64,000 nucleotides of DNA from Spirochaetia bacterium. Lineage in GTDB: Bacteria; Spirochaetota; Leptospiria; Turneriellales; JAOUOS01. The notes below the pieces were generated by a model, which had not been told where the DNA came from, did no database searches, and worked only from the letters and a program-made list of their open reading frames with translations. The position numbers and the translations under genes are program-made. Below are positions 27,503-37,070 of the stretch, one piece after another; positions within the stretch are counted from its first letter, which is position 1; every line of letters starts with the position of its first letter. The stretch is from NCBI GenBank assembly GCA_029880265.1, contig JAOUOT010000001.1, positions 207,485 to 271,484 on the forward strand, written 5' to 3'.

Positions 27503-28269
27503 ATGGTCTGAGATAATTGTTCTTCCAGATCTTTTAACTGTTCTTTAGAATTAACGCCGATAAATTCGTTCGGGTCGGCTGCGAGATTCGCTATTACTTT
27601 TTTATTTTCATTTACGAGAATACCGACTGTATCTGTAAGATAATATTCTTTTTGAGCGTTATCGCTGTCAATTTTTTTTAACGACGACCATAAATCTTCG
27701 GCAGAATATACAAAAGTTCCGGTATTTAACTCGTTTACGATTTTTTCGTCATCGGTTGCGTCTTTCTCTTCGCATATTTTTTTAACATTTCCCGCGCTGT
27801 CGCGAATGATTCTACCATACCCCGAAGGATCGCTAAGTTTCATGCTCATTATTAACATAGAAGCGTTTTCTTCATTTAATCTGGCAATTGAACTTGATAT
27901 TGTTTCTGATTTAATAAAAGGAACGTCGCCCAATAAAACAAGAATATTGGCGTTTTCTTTGGGCAAGTATGATTCGGCGCACATTACAGCATGGCCCGTG
28001 CCATTTTGTTCTTTTTGTTCGGCAAAGTCAATGTTCATATTAGAGTTTGTTTTCTGCCACATCAAAATTGTTTCTTCTACCTTTTCTTTGCCAAAACCGA
28101 CAACAGCCGTTATATCATGAACGCCCGCGTTTTTAGCGCTTTCTAAAACATATTCAATCATCGGCCTGCCTGATATTTCGTGCAATACCTTGGGAAGGTC
28201 GCTTTTCATGCGCTTACCCTTGCCGGCGGCTAAAATAATCGCGTAAGTTTTTTTTTCAGCAACGCTCAT
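27499..28269 (-). CDS. glmU: GlmU-type N-acetylglucosamine-1-phosphate uridyltransferase (N-terminal domain only)
   Basis: 256 residues covering only the nucleotidyltransferase half of Glm[21 protein letters not shown] at the N-terminus, [16 protein letters not shown] and [13 protein letters not shown] for UTP and metal binding, and [10 protein letters not shown]. It makes UDP-GlcNAc from UTP and GlcNAc-1-P. The left-handed beta-helix acetyltransferase of bifunctional GlmU is absent: the chain stops at [10 protein letters not shown] and runs into prs. GlcN-1-P acetylation must be done elsewhere, or GlcNAc-1-P comes by another route. Confidence 0.9.
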   Translation of the reverse strand: MSVAEKKTYAIILAAGKGKRMKSDLPKVLHEISGRPMIEYVLESAKNAGVHDITAVVGFGKEKVEETILMWQKTNSNMNIDFAEQKEQNGTGHAVMCAESYLPKENANILVLLGDVPFIKSETISSSIARLNEENASMLIMSMKLSDPSGYGRIIRDSAGNVKKICEEKDATDDEKIVNELNTGTFVYSAEDLWSSLKKIDSDNAQKEYYLTDTVGILVNENKKVIANLAADPNEFIGVNSKEQLKDLEEQLSQTI

Positions 28270-28278
28270 AATTTTTTT

Positions 28279-28351
28279 CTGGGCTGGCAGGATTCGAACC
28301 TGCGGAATGCTGGGATCAAAACCCAGTGCCTTACCACTTGGCGACAGCCCA
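28279..28351 (-). tRNA. tRNA-Gln (anticodon TTG)
   Basis: Read on the minus strand, a 7-bp acceptor stem TGGGCTG pairs with CAGCCCA, followed by discriminator G73. D-arm GCCAAGTGGTAAGGC; anticodon arm CTGGG-TTTTGAT-CCCAG with anticodon TTG; T-arm contains GGTTCGAATCC. The CCA end is not encoded. G73, the TTG anticodon and the weak first acceptor pair fit glutamine. It lies between ispE and glmU and is probably cut from their common transcript. Confidence 0.96.
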
Positions 28352-28359
28352 ATTTATAT

Positions 28360-29427
28360 TTATACGGAATGAAATTTCATCCAACTAATTTCAGGAAAAC
28401 TCGCTTCAATTTTTGTAACAGCCGATTTCAACGCCTTGTTCAGATCTTTTTTCTCTTGACTACCGGTTACGATAATTGAAAAGATAGAAGCCCCCGAACC
28501 GCTCATTGACGTATATATATTTCTTTTTATACCGGCTTTTTCAAGAGATTCTTTTACCGCCAAAGACAAGTTTTTCATGGCCCTTATTAGAATTTCTGTT
28601 TTGTCAGGATATACTTTCTGGGCAGCCTTTATGAATTCATTTTCAGGCATCTTTCCCGTATAGTCTTTACCCGAACCAAGCCTAAGCTTTTTTACAAACT
28701 TTTTTAAGTCGTTTTCAGCTTTCCTTAAGGTAGTTTTTAAATCATTTTCAGTTTGTAAAGTCTTTTTTAACGCAGAATACATTGCGGGGGTTGAGAAACC
28801 AAATCTTGGGACCCCTAAAATTCCGGTCAGTTTTGGCAATTCAAGTGTTTCTTTTATTTCGCCGATACCGCTTACAAGAGCGGGTTTTTTAACGAGAAAA
28901 AAGGGGATGTCTGAGCCCAGACTTAAAGCCTCTTTTTGAATATATTGAAAAAATAAATCTTTTGATTTTTTATCTGTAAAAAGCTTATTGATAATTTTCA
29001 TATAATACAAAATCACCGAAGCGGCGTTTGAACTGCCTCCGCCAAGACCGCCTGGCGAGGGAATTTTTTTGGCAATATTTACATGAATTCCCGGAAGCCG
29101 AAAGTCGCCTGAATTTACTGCGTAAGAATTTATTGAATTAACCGCTTCGTTCATGAATAAATAAGCTTTATAAATAAGATTATTTTTTGAATCGGCTTTT
29201 GAAAATACCCCGTTAAGCGAGGCTTCATAACCAAAAGGCAGTTTATCTGTATAACTTAACTGAAATTTTTCAGGTTCAAGGCTTTGAAACGAAATTTCAT
29301 CGGCAAAACTAATAGGAACGAAAATACTTACAATGTGATGATATCCCGACTTATATTTAAAAGGAACCAGAAGCCCTAAGTTTAACTTAGCGTAAGATTT
29401 TACGGCAGAATTGAATTGATTTTTCAT
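28360..29427 (-). CDS. ispE: 4-diphosphocytidyl-2-C-methyl-D-erythritol kinase, long form
   Basis: GHMP kinase of the MEP isoprenoid pathway. The substrate site opens with SYAKLNLGLLVPFKYKSGYH, the ATP loop is IPSPGGLGGGSSNAAS near residue 115, and LGSDIPFFL and MSGSGASIF are the remaining family motifs. At 355 residues it is about 70 longer than usual. The surplus includes a lysine-rich insertion near residues 225-265 (KTTLRKAENDLKKFVKKLRL). The ATG at 29427 lies four bases after the previous stop and has AGG upstream; a TTG at 29445 is less likely. Confidence 0.93.
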   Translation of the reverse strand: MKNQFNSAVKSYAKLNLGLLVPFKYKSGYHHIVSIFVPISFADEISFQSLEPEKFQLSYTDKLPFGYEASLNGVFSKADSKNNLIYKAYLFMNEAVNSINSYAVNSGDFRLPGIHVNIAKKIPSPGGLGGGSSNAASVILYYMKIINKLFTDKKSKDLFFQYIQKEALSLGSDIPFFLVKKPALVSGIGEIKETLELPKLTGILGVPRFGFSTPAMYSALKKTLQTENDLKTTLRKAENDLKKFVKKLRLGSGKDYTGKMPENEFIKAAQKVYPDKTEILIRAMKNLSLAVKESLEKAGIKRNIYTSMSGSGASIFSIIVTGSQEKKDLNKALKSAVTKIEASFPEISWMKFHSV

Positions 29428-29431
29428 ATAC

Positions 29432-29749
29432 CTAATTTTCTGCAAGATCTTTAGCGGCTTTAACGATTCTGAATAATCCTAAGAAAAAACCCAATACTAT
29501 AAAGAGAAGCATTATCCATGGGGCGCTGTTTAATTTAGTGTCGATATACTTTCCCGAAAATAAAAATATCAATAGAATGGCGCAAAATTCAAGGCCAAGA
29601 TGGGTATATTTTATAAGCGTGTTCGCGGTTTCTTTGTATTTTACTGATTTTACGTCTTTTTTATCTTTATTTATGAAATATTTTTTATCTTTTTCGTCTA
29701 ATTCTTGGAGTCTTTTTTTTATATCTTCTTTATCGTGTTCGTCAAGCAT
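29432..29749 (-). CDS. AtpI/AtpZ-like small membrane protein
   Basis: 105 residues: a charged N-terminal third, then two TMs (about 50-68 and 76-95). GLEFCAILLIFLFSGKYIDT, then APWIMLLFIVLGFFLGLFRI match the putative F0F1-ATPase assembly/Mg transport subunit (AtpI_put, AtpZ) pattern. In most genomes it heads the atp operon. Here the neighbour is ispE, four bases downstream, and no ATP synthase genes are in the window. The atp operon may begin elsewhere. Confidence 0.8.
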   Translation of the reverse strand: MLDEHDKEDIKKRLQELDEKDKKYFINKDKKDVKSVKYKETANTLIKYTHLGLEFCAILLIFLFSGKYIDTKLNSAPWIMLLFIVLGFFLGLFRIVKAAKDLAEN

Positions 29750-29898
29750 ATACGAAAAACGATTTAAAGATTCAGCCTGTAAAGATTTATATATTTTTAT
29801 AAAATATCAGTTGACCCTATAATATTTGATTAAATTAAATGGATAAGAAACTTGAATATTTATAAAATATGAATGCGTCAAATTAATCGTCTTTCAAT

Positions 29899-32013
29899 AT
29901 GCCAAAAATAAAACAAAATAAAAAGTTGAAATATTTAATATATTTTTTGGCGCCTTTTATACCTTTTTGTATCGCGGTTTTTTATCTAATATACGCCGAG
30001 TCATATACATATCTTGAGGGTCTTAAAGATACGGGTCGGCATAATGTCAGAATGCACAGAGAAATACTTGAGAATGCGTATAAACAAGCGGTTTTACAAT
30101 TTCTAATTCAGTCAAAGCACACTGATCTGCAAAACTTCATAAACACCCGTAATGATGAAATCAAAAAAAGATTAGCTTTAGAATTAAAAAATGTCGCGAA
30201 AATTAACCCGTTATACGATCAAATTCGGCTTATTGATATTCAAGGCAATGAAATATTAAGGGTAAATAACAATAACGGAAATCCTTTAATTGTAAAAGAA
30301 AATAAACTGCAAAATAAGTTTGATAGGTATTATTTTTCAGAATCTGTCAAATTAAATAAAAATGAATTATATATATCTCCTATAGATTTAAACATTGAAA
30401 ATAAAGAAATTGAAGTACCCTATAAGCCGATGATTCGAATTGCAACCCCTGTTTTTCAAAAAAACGGCAGAAAATGGGGTATTTTTATCATAAACTATAA
30501 CGCTCAGGAATTCACTGAATTCCATTTTGACGTGATTGAGAACGAAGGATATCATTTGGTATTGAATAATCTCGGGTATTTTATCAAAGGCATAAATAAA
30601 GAAAAAGAATGGGGATTCATGTTTGACGATAAGAAACACGAAAAATTTGGCCGGTACTATCCCAAAATATGGGATCTTGTATCGAAAAAATCATCGGGGC
30701 AATTTTTTACTCATAACAAAGGATTGTTTTCTTACGAAGAAATTAATATTTCTGAGATTTTGAAAGATAGCTATGCTGCGCAAGATATTAACAATTTAAT
30801 AGCCGAAAAATTAAAAATTGTTTTATATACGCCGGCCGAATTTATAAAAGAAAAATGGCTTCATAAAGCTTCTCATAAAATTCCTTTTTTATTGGCTATA
30901 TTATTTTTTACCGCGGGGGGAGCCTGGCTTATAGTAAACTATAGCCTGCGAAAAGAAGAAGTTGAAATCTTAAACAGACAGCTTTCTTCGGCGGTAACCC
31001 AGGGTACAGATTCAATTGTTATTACAAATTCCAAAGGCGTAATTGAGTATGTCAACCCCGCTTTTATCGACATAACAGGATATTCTTTCAAAGAAGCTGT
31101 CGGCAAAAACCCGAGAATATTAAAAAGCGGCGCCTTAGATAAGTTATTTTATGAAAATTTATGGAAAACCATTTCGTCGGGCAAAAGCTGGAAGGGAACC
31201 TTTTGCAATCGAAAAAAAAACGGAACCTTTTATTGGGAATCAGCGTCTATTTCTGCGATACTAGACGAAGATAATAAAATTATTAAATATGTAGCCGTTA
31301 AAAGAGACGTTACAACAGAAAAAGAATTTCAGGAAAAACTTATTCAAAATGAAAAAAAACTTCACGAATTATTTACATATACCGAAAATCTGCGCGAAAC
31401 TGAAAGAAAAAAAGCGGCCAGAAATATACATGACGATTTGGGGCAAATTTTAGCTGTCTTAAAATATGATATATCATGGGCGGCCAATGAAGTAAAAATT
31501 AATAGCGAAAAAGAAATCATTGAAAAACGATTACAAGAAGTGCTCGATAAAATCGACGAAGCCATAAAAACAGTTCAAAATATTTGTTCTGAATTAAGGC
31601 CCTCAATTCTCGATAAATTCGGTTTAGAAGCCGGCATTGAATGGTACACGGGAGAATTTGAAAGAAGGTCGAAAATAAAATGCAGCCTGATCATAAAAGT
31701 AAAAAATCCAATAAAAAATGACGATCTTAGCAGCGAGTTTTTTCGTATTTTTCAAGAGGCTTTGACAAATATATCGCGTTACGCAAAGGCCGATAAAATA
31801 GATATTACATTAAAACAAACAAAGAAAAACTTACTTTTAATTGTTAAAGATAACGGCATTGGCATTAAAAAAGAGCAAATTATCGACAGAAACTCTTTCG
31901 GCTTAATGGGCATGAAAGAAAGAGTTTATCCCTATAATGGTAGAGTGCTAATTTTCGGTAAAGAAAACATAGGCACAACGGTTATGGTTTTAGTACCCTT
32001 AAGAAATATATAA
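29899..32013 (+). CDS. PAS-containing sensor histidine kinase (HisKA_3, NarL-type)
   Basis: 704 residues. TM1 (about 13-35) and TM2 (about 328-348, ILFFTAGGAWLIV) bracket a periplasmic Cache-like sensor (QIRLIDIQGNEILRVNNNNG is the dCache signature). A PAS domain follows at about 360-475 (GTDSIVITNSKGVIEYVNPA, then FIDITGYSFKEAVG), then the HisKA_3 dimerisation helix with phospho-acceptor ERKKAARNIHDDLGQ near 512. The HATPase has EALTNISRYAKA, DNGIGI and FGLMGMKERV. This kinase class partners LuxR/NarL-type regulators; none is adjacent. Divergent from the ispE cluster. Confidence 0.93.
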   Translation: MPKIKQNKKLKYLIYFLAPFIPFCIAVFYLIYAESYTYLEGLKDTGRHNVRMHREILENAYKQAVLQFLIQSKHTDLQNFINTRNDEIKKRLALELKNVAKINPLYDQIRLIDIQGNEILRVNNNNGNPLIVKENKLQNKFDRYYFSESVKLNKNELYISPIDLNIENKEIEVPYKPMIRIATPVFQKNGRKWGIFIINYNAQEFTEFHFDVIENEGYHLVLNNLGYFIKGINKEKEWGFMFDDKKHEKFGRYYPKIWDLVSKKSSGQFFTHNKGLFSYEEINISEILKDSYAAQDINNLIAEKLKIVLYTPAEFIKEKWLHKASHKIPFLLAILFFTAGGAWLIVNYSLRKEEVEILNRQLSSAVTQGTDSIVITNSKGVIEYVNPAFIDITGYSFKEAVGKNPRILKSGALDKLFYENLWKTISSGKSWKGTFCNRKKNGTFYWESASISAILDEDNKIIKYVAVKRDVTTEKEFQEKLIQNEKKLHELFTYTENLRETERKKAARNIHDDLGQILAVLKYDISWAANEVKINSEKEIIEKRLQEVLDKIDEAIKTVQNICSELRPSILDKFGLEAGIEWYTGEFERRSKIKCSLIIKVKNPIKNDDLSSEFFRIFQEALTNISRYAKADKIDITLKQTKKNLLLIVKDNGIGIKKEQIIDRNSFGLMGMKERVYPYNGRVLIFGKENIGTTVMVLVPLRNI

Positions 32014-32151
32014 AATATGAATTGAATTTATCATTCTTTCTTTTTTATAGGCTATCGGTTTTTTTTGACCAGATAGAGGCTAAAAAAGTTTGCCCCCCTT
32101 TGCTGTGTTCTTAGACAAATTATTATTGATCTAGAGTCTGTAAAAAGAGAT

Positions 32152-32946
32152 TTGTATCATATGAAAAATATTAACGGTTTTAATATGAATTATGTCGACA
32201 AGGGCGAGGGTACGCCCGTGGTTCTTATACACGGTTTTCCTTTACGAAAAGAAATGTGGCAGGGTCAAATTGATTTTTTGGCCAAAGAAGGGTATCGGGT
32301 TATCGCGCCCGATTTAAGAGGCTTTGGCAAAAGCGAATATAAGTCAATTAAAAGTATTTCTGATTTCTCTGACGATATCGCCGCATTGTTAGACGAGCTT
32401 AAAATTGAAAAGACGGTCATAGGCGGCATGTCTATGGGAGGCTATATTCTTCTTGATTTCTTAGACAGGCACAGCGAAAAAGCCAAGGCCGCCGTTTTTA
32501 TCGTTACCAGAGCGGGAGCCGATAACGACGCGGGCAAAGTCAAAAGAACCGAACTTTCAGATAAAACTCTCGGCGGCGAACACGATATAGCCGCGAAAAC
32601 ATTTTCGCCGATTTTATTTGCCGAGTCTTCTTATGAGAAAAATTCCGCAATGGTCGATATGGTTTATGATTGGGCGGCGACTACAAACCCTCAGGCAATA
32701 AGCGATTCTTTAATTGCCATGAGAGACAGAAAAGATTATGTTTCAAAGCTGCCCGATTTTAACTTGCCGGCTCTGGTTATAGGCGGCGCCGAAGACAGAA
32801 CTATACCGGTTGAAAATTCAAAACAAATTGCCGACAATCTGCCTTACGCAAAGCTTGAAATAATTGCAGACGCGGGGCATATGGCAAACTTAGAAAATCC
32901 CTCGGCTTTTAATAAGGCTTTGATAGATTTTTTGAATTCATTATAA
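32152..32946 (+). CDS. Alpha/beta-hydrolase
   Basis: 264 residues of alpha/beta-hydrolase fold. Oxyanion motif LIHGFPL near residue 27, APDLRGFGKSE, nucleophile elbow GMSMGGY (Ser), acid in GGAEDRTIPVE, and catalytic His in DAGHMANLENP. It resembles small carboxylesterases, 3-oxoadipate enol-lactonases and BioH-like enzymes; the substrate is not readable. Probably a single-gene unit, since it is flanked by AT-rich gaps. Confidence 0.88.
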   Translation: MYHMKNINGFNMNYVDKGEGTPVVLIHGFPLRKEMWQGQIDFLAKEGYRVIAPDLRGFGKSEYKSIKSISDFSDDIAALLDELKIEKTVIGGMSMGGYILLDFLDRHSEKAKAAVFIVTRAGADNDAGKVKRTELSDKTLGGEHDIAAKTFSPILFAESSYEKNSAMVDMVYDWAATTNPQAISDSLIAMRDRKDYVSKLPDFNLPALVIGGAEDRTIPVENSKQIADNLPYAKLEIIADAGHMANLENPSAFNKALIDFLNSL

Positions 32947-32954
32947 ATTCAAGT

Positions 32955-33131
32955 TTATTTCTTTTCTTTATCTTCTTCGCTTTTTTTCTGCCATTCTTTA
33001 TAGCAGTCAATGCCGCAAAAGTTAAGTACATAATCCTGAGCCTCTGCCGATTTTGCCTCTGCTTTTGATAATTCTTTTAGACAGATTTCACAGCTTACCA
33101 GTTCTTCATTTTCTTTTGTTTTCTCGCTCAT
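32955..33131 (-). CDS. Small zinc-knuckle protein (DUF3330-like)
   Basis: A 58-residue frame read directly from the sequence: MSEKTKENEELVSCEICLKE, then LSKAEAKSAEAQDYVLNFCG, IDCYKEWQ and a charged tail. CxxC at 14-17 and CxxxC at 39-43 form a four-Cys zinc-binding knuckle. The pattern (CEICLKE, SEA.DYV..FCG.DCY..W) matches DUF3330-type proteins. The start is supported by GGGAGG seven bases before the ATG. Function unknown. It lies between the convergent alpha/beta-hydrolase gene and the diguanylate cyclase gene. Confidence 0.82.
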   Translation of the reverse strand: MSEKTKENEELVSCEICLKELSKAEAKSAEAQDYVLNFCGIDCYKEWQKKSEEDKEKK

Positions 33132-33242
33132 AGTTTAACCTCCCGAAATGGAGTTATTTAATTATATCATAGAACTTAGAAATATTTAATCTCCGCTTTC
33201 TATATTAAATTTACAAAATTGAAACTGATTTTGCGAAAAGTT

Positions 33243-34808
33243 TTATACAAAACAAACTCGGTTTTTACCCTGAGATTTAGCTTCGTATAGACGCTGATCG
33301 GCCTTTTCAATGAGAGAAACCATGGTTTTTTCGTCATCGGGAAAAACGGCTAAACCGCAGCTTACCGTAATCTTTCTATTTATAAAATTATGAGATTCAA
33401 TTGATGATATAATTCTATTGGCATATTTTATAGCCTCATCTTTATTAAGTTCAGGCGATATAATAAAAAACTCTTCGCCTCCGAATCTGCCGACAATATC
33501 TGATGCTCGGGATGATTTTAATAAAATATCGGCGATATCTTTTAATACTTTATTGCCTTCAAGATGTCCAAATTCGTCATTATATGACTTAAAATTATCT
33601 ACATCAATCATAAATATCGAAAAATTAAGCATATATCGTTCAGCTCTTTGCAGTTCTTTATTAAGCTCTTCCATTAAATAGCGATGATTATATAGCCCGG
33701 TTAGACCGTCTACGATGCTGAGCCTTCGCATCTCTTCTATAGCCTTTACTCTTTCAATCGCGAGAGCGGCATAAACCGTAAGAAGAGAAAAAAGCGAGAC
33801 ATCTTCTACCCTGGTTCTTTTCTTTTTAAAATCACAGGCGAAAATAATGCCCACAATGCGGCCCTCTATAGATAATGAAGAAGCTAAAACAGACTGAACC
33901 CCCTCTTCTAATAAGAAAGACGGCGGTTTTTCATATTTATCTAAATCGTTCACAAACATGGGATATGACTGGTTGAAAATTTTATTTAGCATACCGTCTT
34001 TAGTTATTTTCCAGCGGTCTTTTTTTCTCAAATTCTCGCTAAAACCTTTTGACGCTACAAGAATCAAATCTTCATTTTTCTCGTCAAATATAACAATGCA
34101 GCCCGCGGGCATATTTGTCAGTTTTGTCGCATAATCAATTATCGCGAAACCGGCGTCTTTCATGCTGTCAATATTTTCAATGATTAATCCAAGATGATAG
34201 AGATTTTCATGCTCTTTTAGCATCTTTTCTTTATCTTCATATCTTTTACGCCTTTCTTCGGCTAATTTCCACATTAAATTTGCCGAAACCCCTCCCATAA
34301 CTTCGGTTTTTTCAGACTTTATTTTTTTAATTTCGTTAAAAACATCGGGATTGCCTGTAACATCAATTATAAGTTCCACATCATCTCGTACAAGATCGTT
34401 ATACCTGGTAAAAATTGGTATTTTAAGGCGTCTTGCCAAAGAGATACCCTGCGCGCCAGGATCAATATCTGCAACGCCTACAATATCTACAATACTATTA
34501 CCCTTAAGCATTTCAATAATAGAGCTGCCGCCGCTGCCGCAGCCAACAATGCCTATACGATGCTTTACTTCGGGTTCTGAAGATTCTTCTTCAATAATTA
34601 TTTTCTTATTATTAACGGCCCATTCAATTGCGCCTTCTATCGTTTTAGTATTTAGTTTTTTTAAAATACTTTCTATTTCATAGTTAACCGCAACTTTTGA
34701 CTTATGTAGCAGAATACTGATTTCATTTTCAGATTTTCCTTCATGGAGCCACCTAATAATCTCTATTTGAGTATTATCCGGTTCTTGTTTATTTAATTCT
34801 TCGCCCAT
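33243..34808 (-). CDS. Diguanylate cyclase with HTH, Rossmann (NAD-binding-like) and GAF domains
   Basis: 521 residues from the ATG at 34808 (a TTG at 34844 gives a longer form). Domains in order: LuxR-type HTH (about 10-65, IEIIRWLHEGKSENEISILL then HKSKVAVNY); Rossmann fold (about 80-195, HRIGIVGCGSGGSSIIEML with the GxGxxG loop, then VGVADIDPGAQG and DVTGNP); a helical linker; GAF (about 215-340); GGDEF (about 355-521) with active-site GRFGGEEFF and an RASD inhibitory I-site five residues before it. It should make c-di-GMP and be product-inhibited. The HTH and the dehydrogenase-like sensor domain on a cyclase are unusual. Confidence 0.88.
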   Translation of the reverse strand: MGEELNKQEPDNTQIEIIRWLHEGKSENEISILLHKSKVAVNYEIESILKKLNTKTIEGAIEWAVNNKKIIIEEESSEPEVKHRIGIVGCGSGGSSIIEMLKGNSIVDIVGVADIDPGAQGISLARRLKIPIFTRYNDLVRDDVELIIDVTGNPDVFNEIKKIKSEKTEVMGGVSANLMWKLAEERRKRYEDKEKMLKEHENLYHLGLIIENIDSMKDAGFAIIDYATKLTNMPAGCIVIFDEKNEDLILVASKGFSENLRKKDRWKITKDGMLNKIFNQSYPMFVNDLDKYEKPPSFLLEEGVQSVLASSLSIEGRIVGIIFACDFKKKRTRVEDVSLFSLLTVYAALAIERVKAIEEMRRLSIVDGLTGLYNHRYLMEELNKELQRAERYMLNFSIFMIDVDNFKSYNDEFGHLEGNKVLKDIADILLKSSRASDIVGRFGGEEFFIISPELNKDEAIKYANRIISSIESHNFINRKITVSCGLAVFPDDEKTMVSLIEKADQRLYEAKSQGKNRVCFV

Positions 34809-34887
34809 ATGATTTTTAATAAACAAAATAATATTATTTTTCAAAATGTAAACAAAAATATATACTGACTTTTTCTTTTAAATTCTT

Positions 34888-35976
34888 TCAATACCAGCGA
34901 AATATTTTTAATCCGCTATATGCTGTTATAATACCGGTAACAATCAAGTATAAACATCCAAGCAATACATCGGCCGTTAATAGAGTATTTGTAAATGTGT
35001 GTCTGAGTATGTCAGTTAAAATGGTCAATGGCAGAATTTTTACAACGGGCTGTATCGCTTCGGGCAGGTTTGATATGTTAAAAAATATCCCCGATAAAAC
35101 CATCATCGGTATGCTAACAGCGTTTATCAAACCGTTGCCTATTCTTGAATTAGATGTTCTTGAGCCTATTAATACGCCTATGCCCGAAAAGGCGAAATTA
35201 CCGCATAATAAAACGAGTATTATAGCCGCTATAGATCCGGCGATTTTTACTTCAAAATAATATTTTGCAAAAAGATAAATGATTATAAATTCTACCCAGC
35301 TCATGACCACGCGAGCGGCAAAGTGCGCGGCTAGAAAATCAAATTTTTTCATTGGCGCCGCCGTCATGCGTCTTAATAGTTTTTTAATTCTTAAATCAAT
35401 AAAAGACCAACCCACGCCCCAAAGAGCCGAATTCATAATGCCAAGGCAAATTAAACCCGGTATTAAAAAGTCAATATATCGCAAACCAGACGTATGAATT
35501 GGCCGCGGATGTATTTTCATATTTTCTTCGGTTTTTTTCAGCAAATGATTTTCTAATTGAAAATATGTCAGTTCAGCCTCCTGATTTGCGGGATCAAACC
35601 TGGCGACGATTTTTTCTAAATCGCCTTCAAGAATAAGAAGAACCTGCCCGTTTTTAAGTAAATCGTCAGCCTCTTTTAATGTAGCGACAAATATGAATTT
35701 TATTTTTGATATTGCCGCGCCTTCTTCTTTATCATAATTTATTTTTAATGCATTATCTTCATAGTCTGTTTTTAAGTTCTCAAAAAACTGATTTTTTGCG
35801 CCTGCTTCATTATAAACAACAGCTACATTTTTTACCGAATCGGTTTTTTTAGTAAAAGAAATACCAAGAATCAAAGAAAGAGAAACAGGAAAAATAATGG
35901 TCCAGAAAAAAACGCTTGGCTCTCGTCGATATTCTTTAAAATGAATAGATAGTAAATTTAAAAAAGAATTATTCAT
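34888..35976 (-). CDS. ABC-2 type transporter permease
   Basis: 362 residues. TM1 at about 22-42 (FFWTIIFPVSLSLILGISF), an extracytoplasmic domain to about 165, then five TMs (IDFLIPGLICLGIMNSALWG, IAAIILVLLCGNFAFSGIGV, SIPMMVLSGIFFN and the last near 340). This is the layout of NodJ/YhgE/drug-exporter ABC-2 permeases. The gene overlaps its ATPase gene by 8 bp. It probably exports a lipid, drug or polysaccharide; the substrate is unknown. Confidence 0.9.
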   Translation of the reverse strand: MNNSFLNLLSIHFKEYRREPSVFFWTIIFPVSLSLILGISFTKKTDSVKNVAVVYNEAGAKNQFFENLKTDYEDNALKINYDKEEGAAISKIKFIFVATLKEADDLLKNGQVLLILEGDLEKIVARFDPANQEAELTYFQLENHLLKKTEENMKIHPRPIHTSGLRYIDFLIPGLICLGIMNSALWGVGWSFIDLRIKKLLRRMTAAPMKKFDFLAAHFAARVVMSWVEFIIIYLFAKYYFEVKIAGSIAAIILVLLCGNFAFSGIGVLIGSRTSNSRIGNGLINAVSIPMMVLSGIFFNISNLPEAIQPVVKILPLTILTDILRHTFTNTLLTADVLLGCLYLIVTGIITAYSGLKIFRWY

Positions 35977-36904
35977 GCAAGTGCCTTCCCGTTAAAGATA
36001 TAAATAAATCGTCAAGATTCATTTTTCTGCACTGCAAATCTTCAATAATGAATTTTTTAGATTCGGCTTTTTTTAATAAATCGGGCAGTACGTCGGCTAT
36101 GTTATCGACAAACAAACGCGCTCTTTTTTCTTTTTTATCGTGAATGATTTCTTTTATTTTCTTATTATCTGAAATAAAAGAAGGCAAAGTTTTTACCCTG
36201 GTTCTTAACTCAATAAGTTCTTTGGCCCCGTAAAATTTTAAGAGCCTGTCTAGCTTTCCATCGGCTAAAATTTTACCTTTATACATTATAACGACTCTTT
36301 CGCAGAGCAATTCGGCTTCTTCCATATAATGCGTCGTTAAAATCATGGTTGTATTTGTTTTTCGCAAGTCTTTTAAAATCTGCCAAAGCTCGCGACGCGC
36401 ATGGGGATCTAAACCCGTTGTAGGTTCGTCTAAAATTATAATTTTCGGGTCGTTAATAAGAGCGATGCCCAAAGAGAGCTTTTGCTTTTGACCGCCCGAA
36501 AGATTCATGGTATAATCGTTTTTCTTATCGGCAAGGCCAATTTTAATAAGCATGTCTAAAGCGTCTTGCCTGCTTTTGTTGTAGAAACCGGCAAATAAAT
36601 ATAAGATTTCATAAACGGTAAGTTTGTCTAAAAACCGGGTTTCCTGCAAAGACAGACCAATCATTTTTCTTAGGGCATCTTCGTTATCTTTCCATGACAT
36701 GCCGCTTATTTTAATGTCTCCGGCGGTTGGGCCTTGAATGCCCTCAATCATTTCTACAAGCGTTGTTTTTCCCGCGCCGTTTGGCCCTAAAAGAGCAACA
36801 AACTCGCCTTCGTTTATTGACAAAGATAAATCATTTACGGCAACCAAAGATTTGAATGTTTTGGTGAGATTTTCAATTTCAATGATTGGCTTTTTTGACG
36901 ACAC
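35969..36904 (-). CDS. ABC-2 type transporter ATP-binding protein
   Basis: 311 residues. Walker A LLGPNGAGKTTLVEMIEG, Q-loop LSLQETRFL, signature NLSGGQKQKLSLGIALI, Walker B with D-loop IIILDEPTTGLDPHARREL, switch His LTTHYMEEAE. The C-terminal 80 residues are the extension found in DrrA/NodI-like ATPases. The start is a GTG with AAGGA upstream. It energises the permease encoded just downstream with an 8-bp overlap. Confidence 0.93.
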   Translation of the reverse strand: MSSKKPIIEIENLTKTFKSLVAVNDLSLSINEGEFVALLGPNGAGKTTLVEMIEGIQGPTAGDIKISGMSWKDNEDALRKMIGLSLQETRFLDKLTVYEILYLFAGFYNKSRQDALDMLIKIGLADKKNDYTMNLSGGQKQKLSLGIALINDPKIIILDEPTTGLDPHARRELWQILKDLRKTNTTMILTTHYMEEAELLCERVVIMYKGKILADGKLDRLLKFYGAKELIELRTRVKTLPSFISDNKKIKEIIHDKKEKRARLFVDNIADVLPDLLKKAESKKFIIEDLQCRKMNLDDLFISLTGRHLHE

Positions 36905-37070
36905 AATATCCTTCTTGTCAAAAAGACCATTTTATTTAGATGGTCAATTATTTTTATTAATTACCCTTATGAGGTAGATTCTAATTTGAAATTTTTGGCC
37001 GCTTATTATTCTTGACATGGCATATTCTTTGATATTTTTAACTTAAAAATCGAGAAAAACTGATAATTAT

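Noticed and set aside
37012-37040. Sigma-70 promoter for the fn3 lipoprotein gene
   Set aside because: TTGACA is perfect, but no -10 hexamer lies at 16-18 bp; kept only as a remark in the gene entry.
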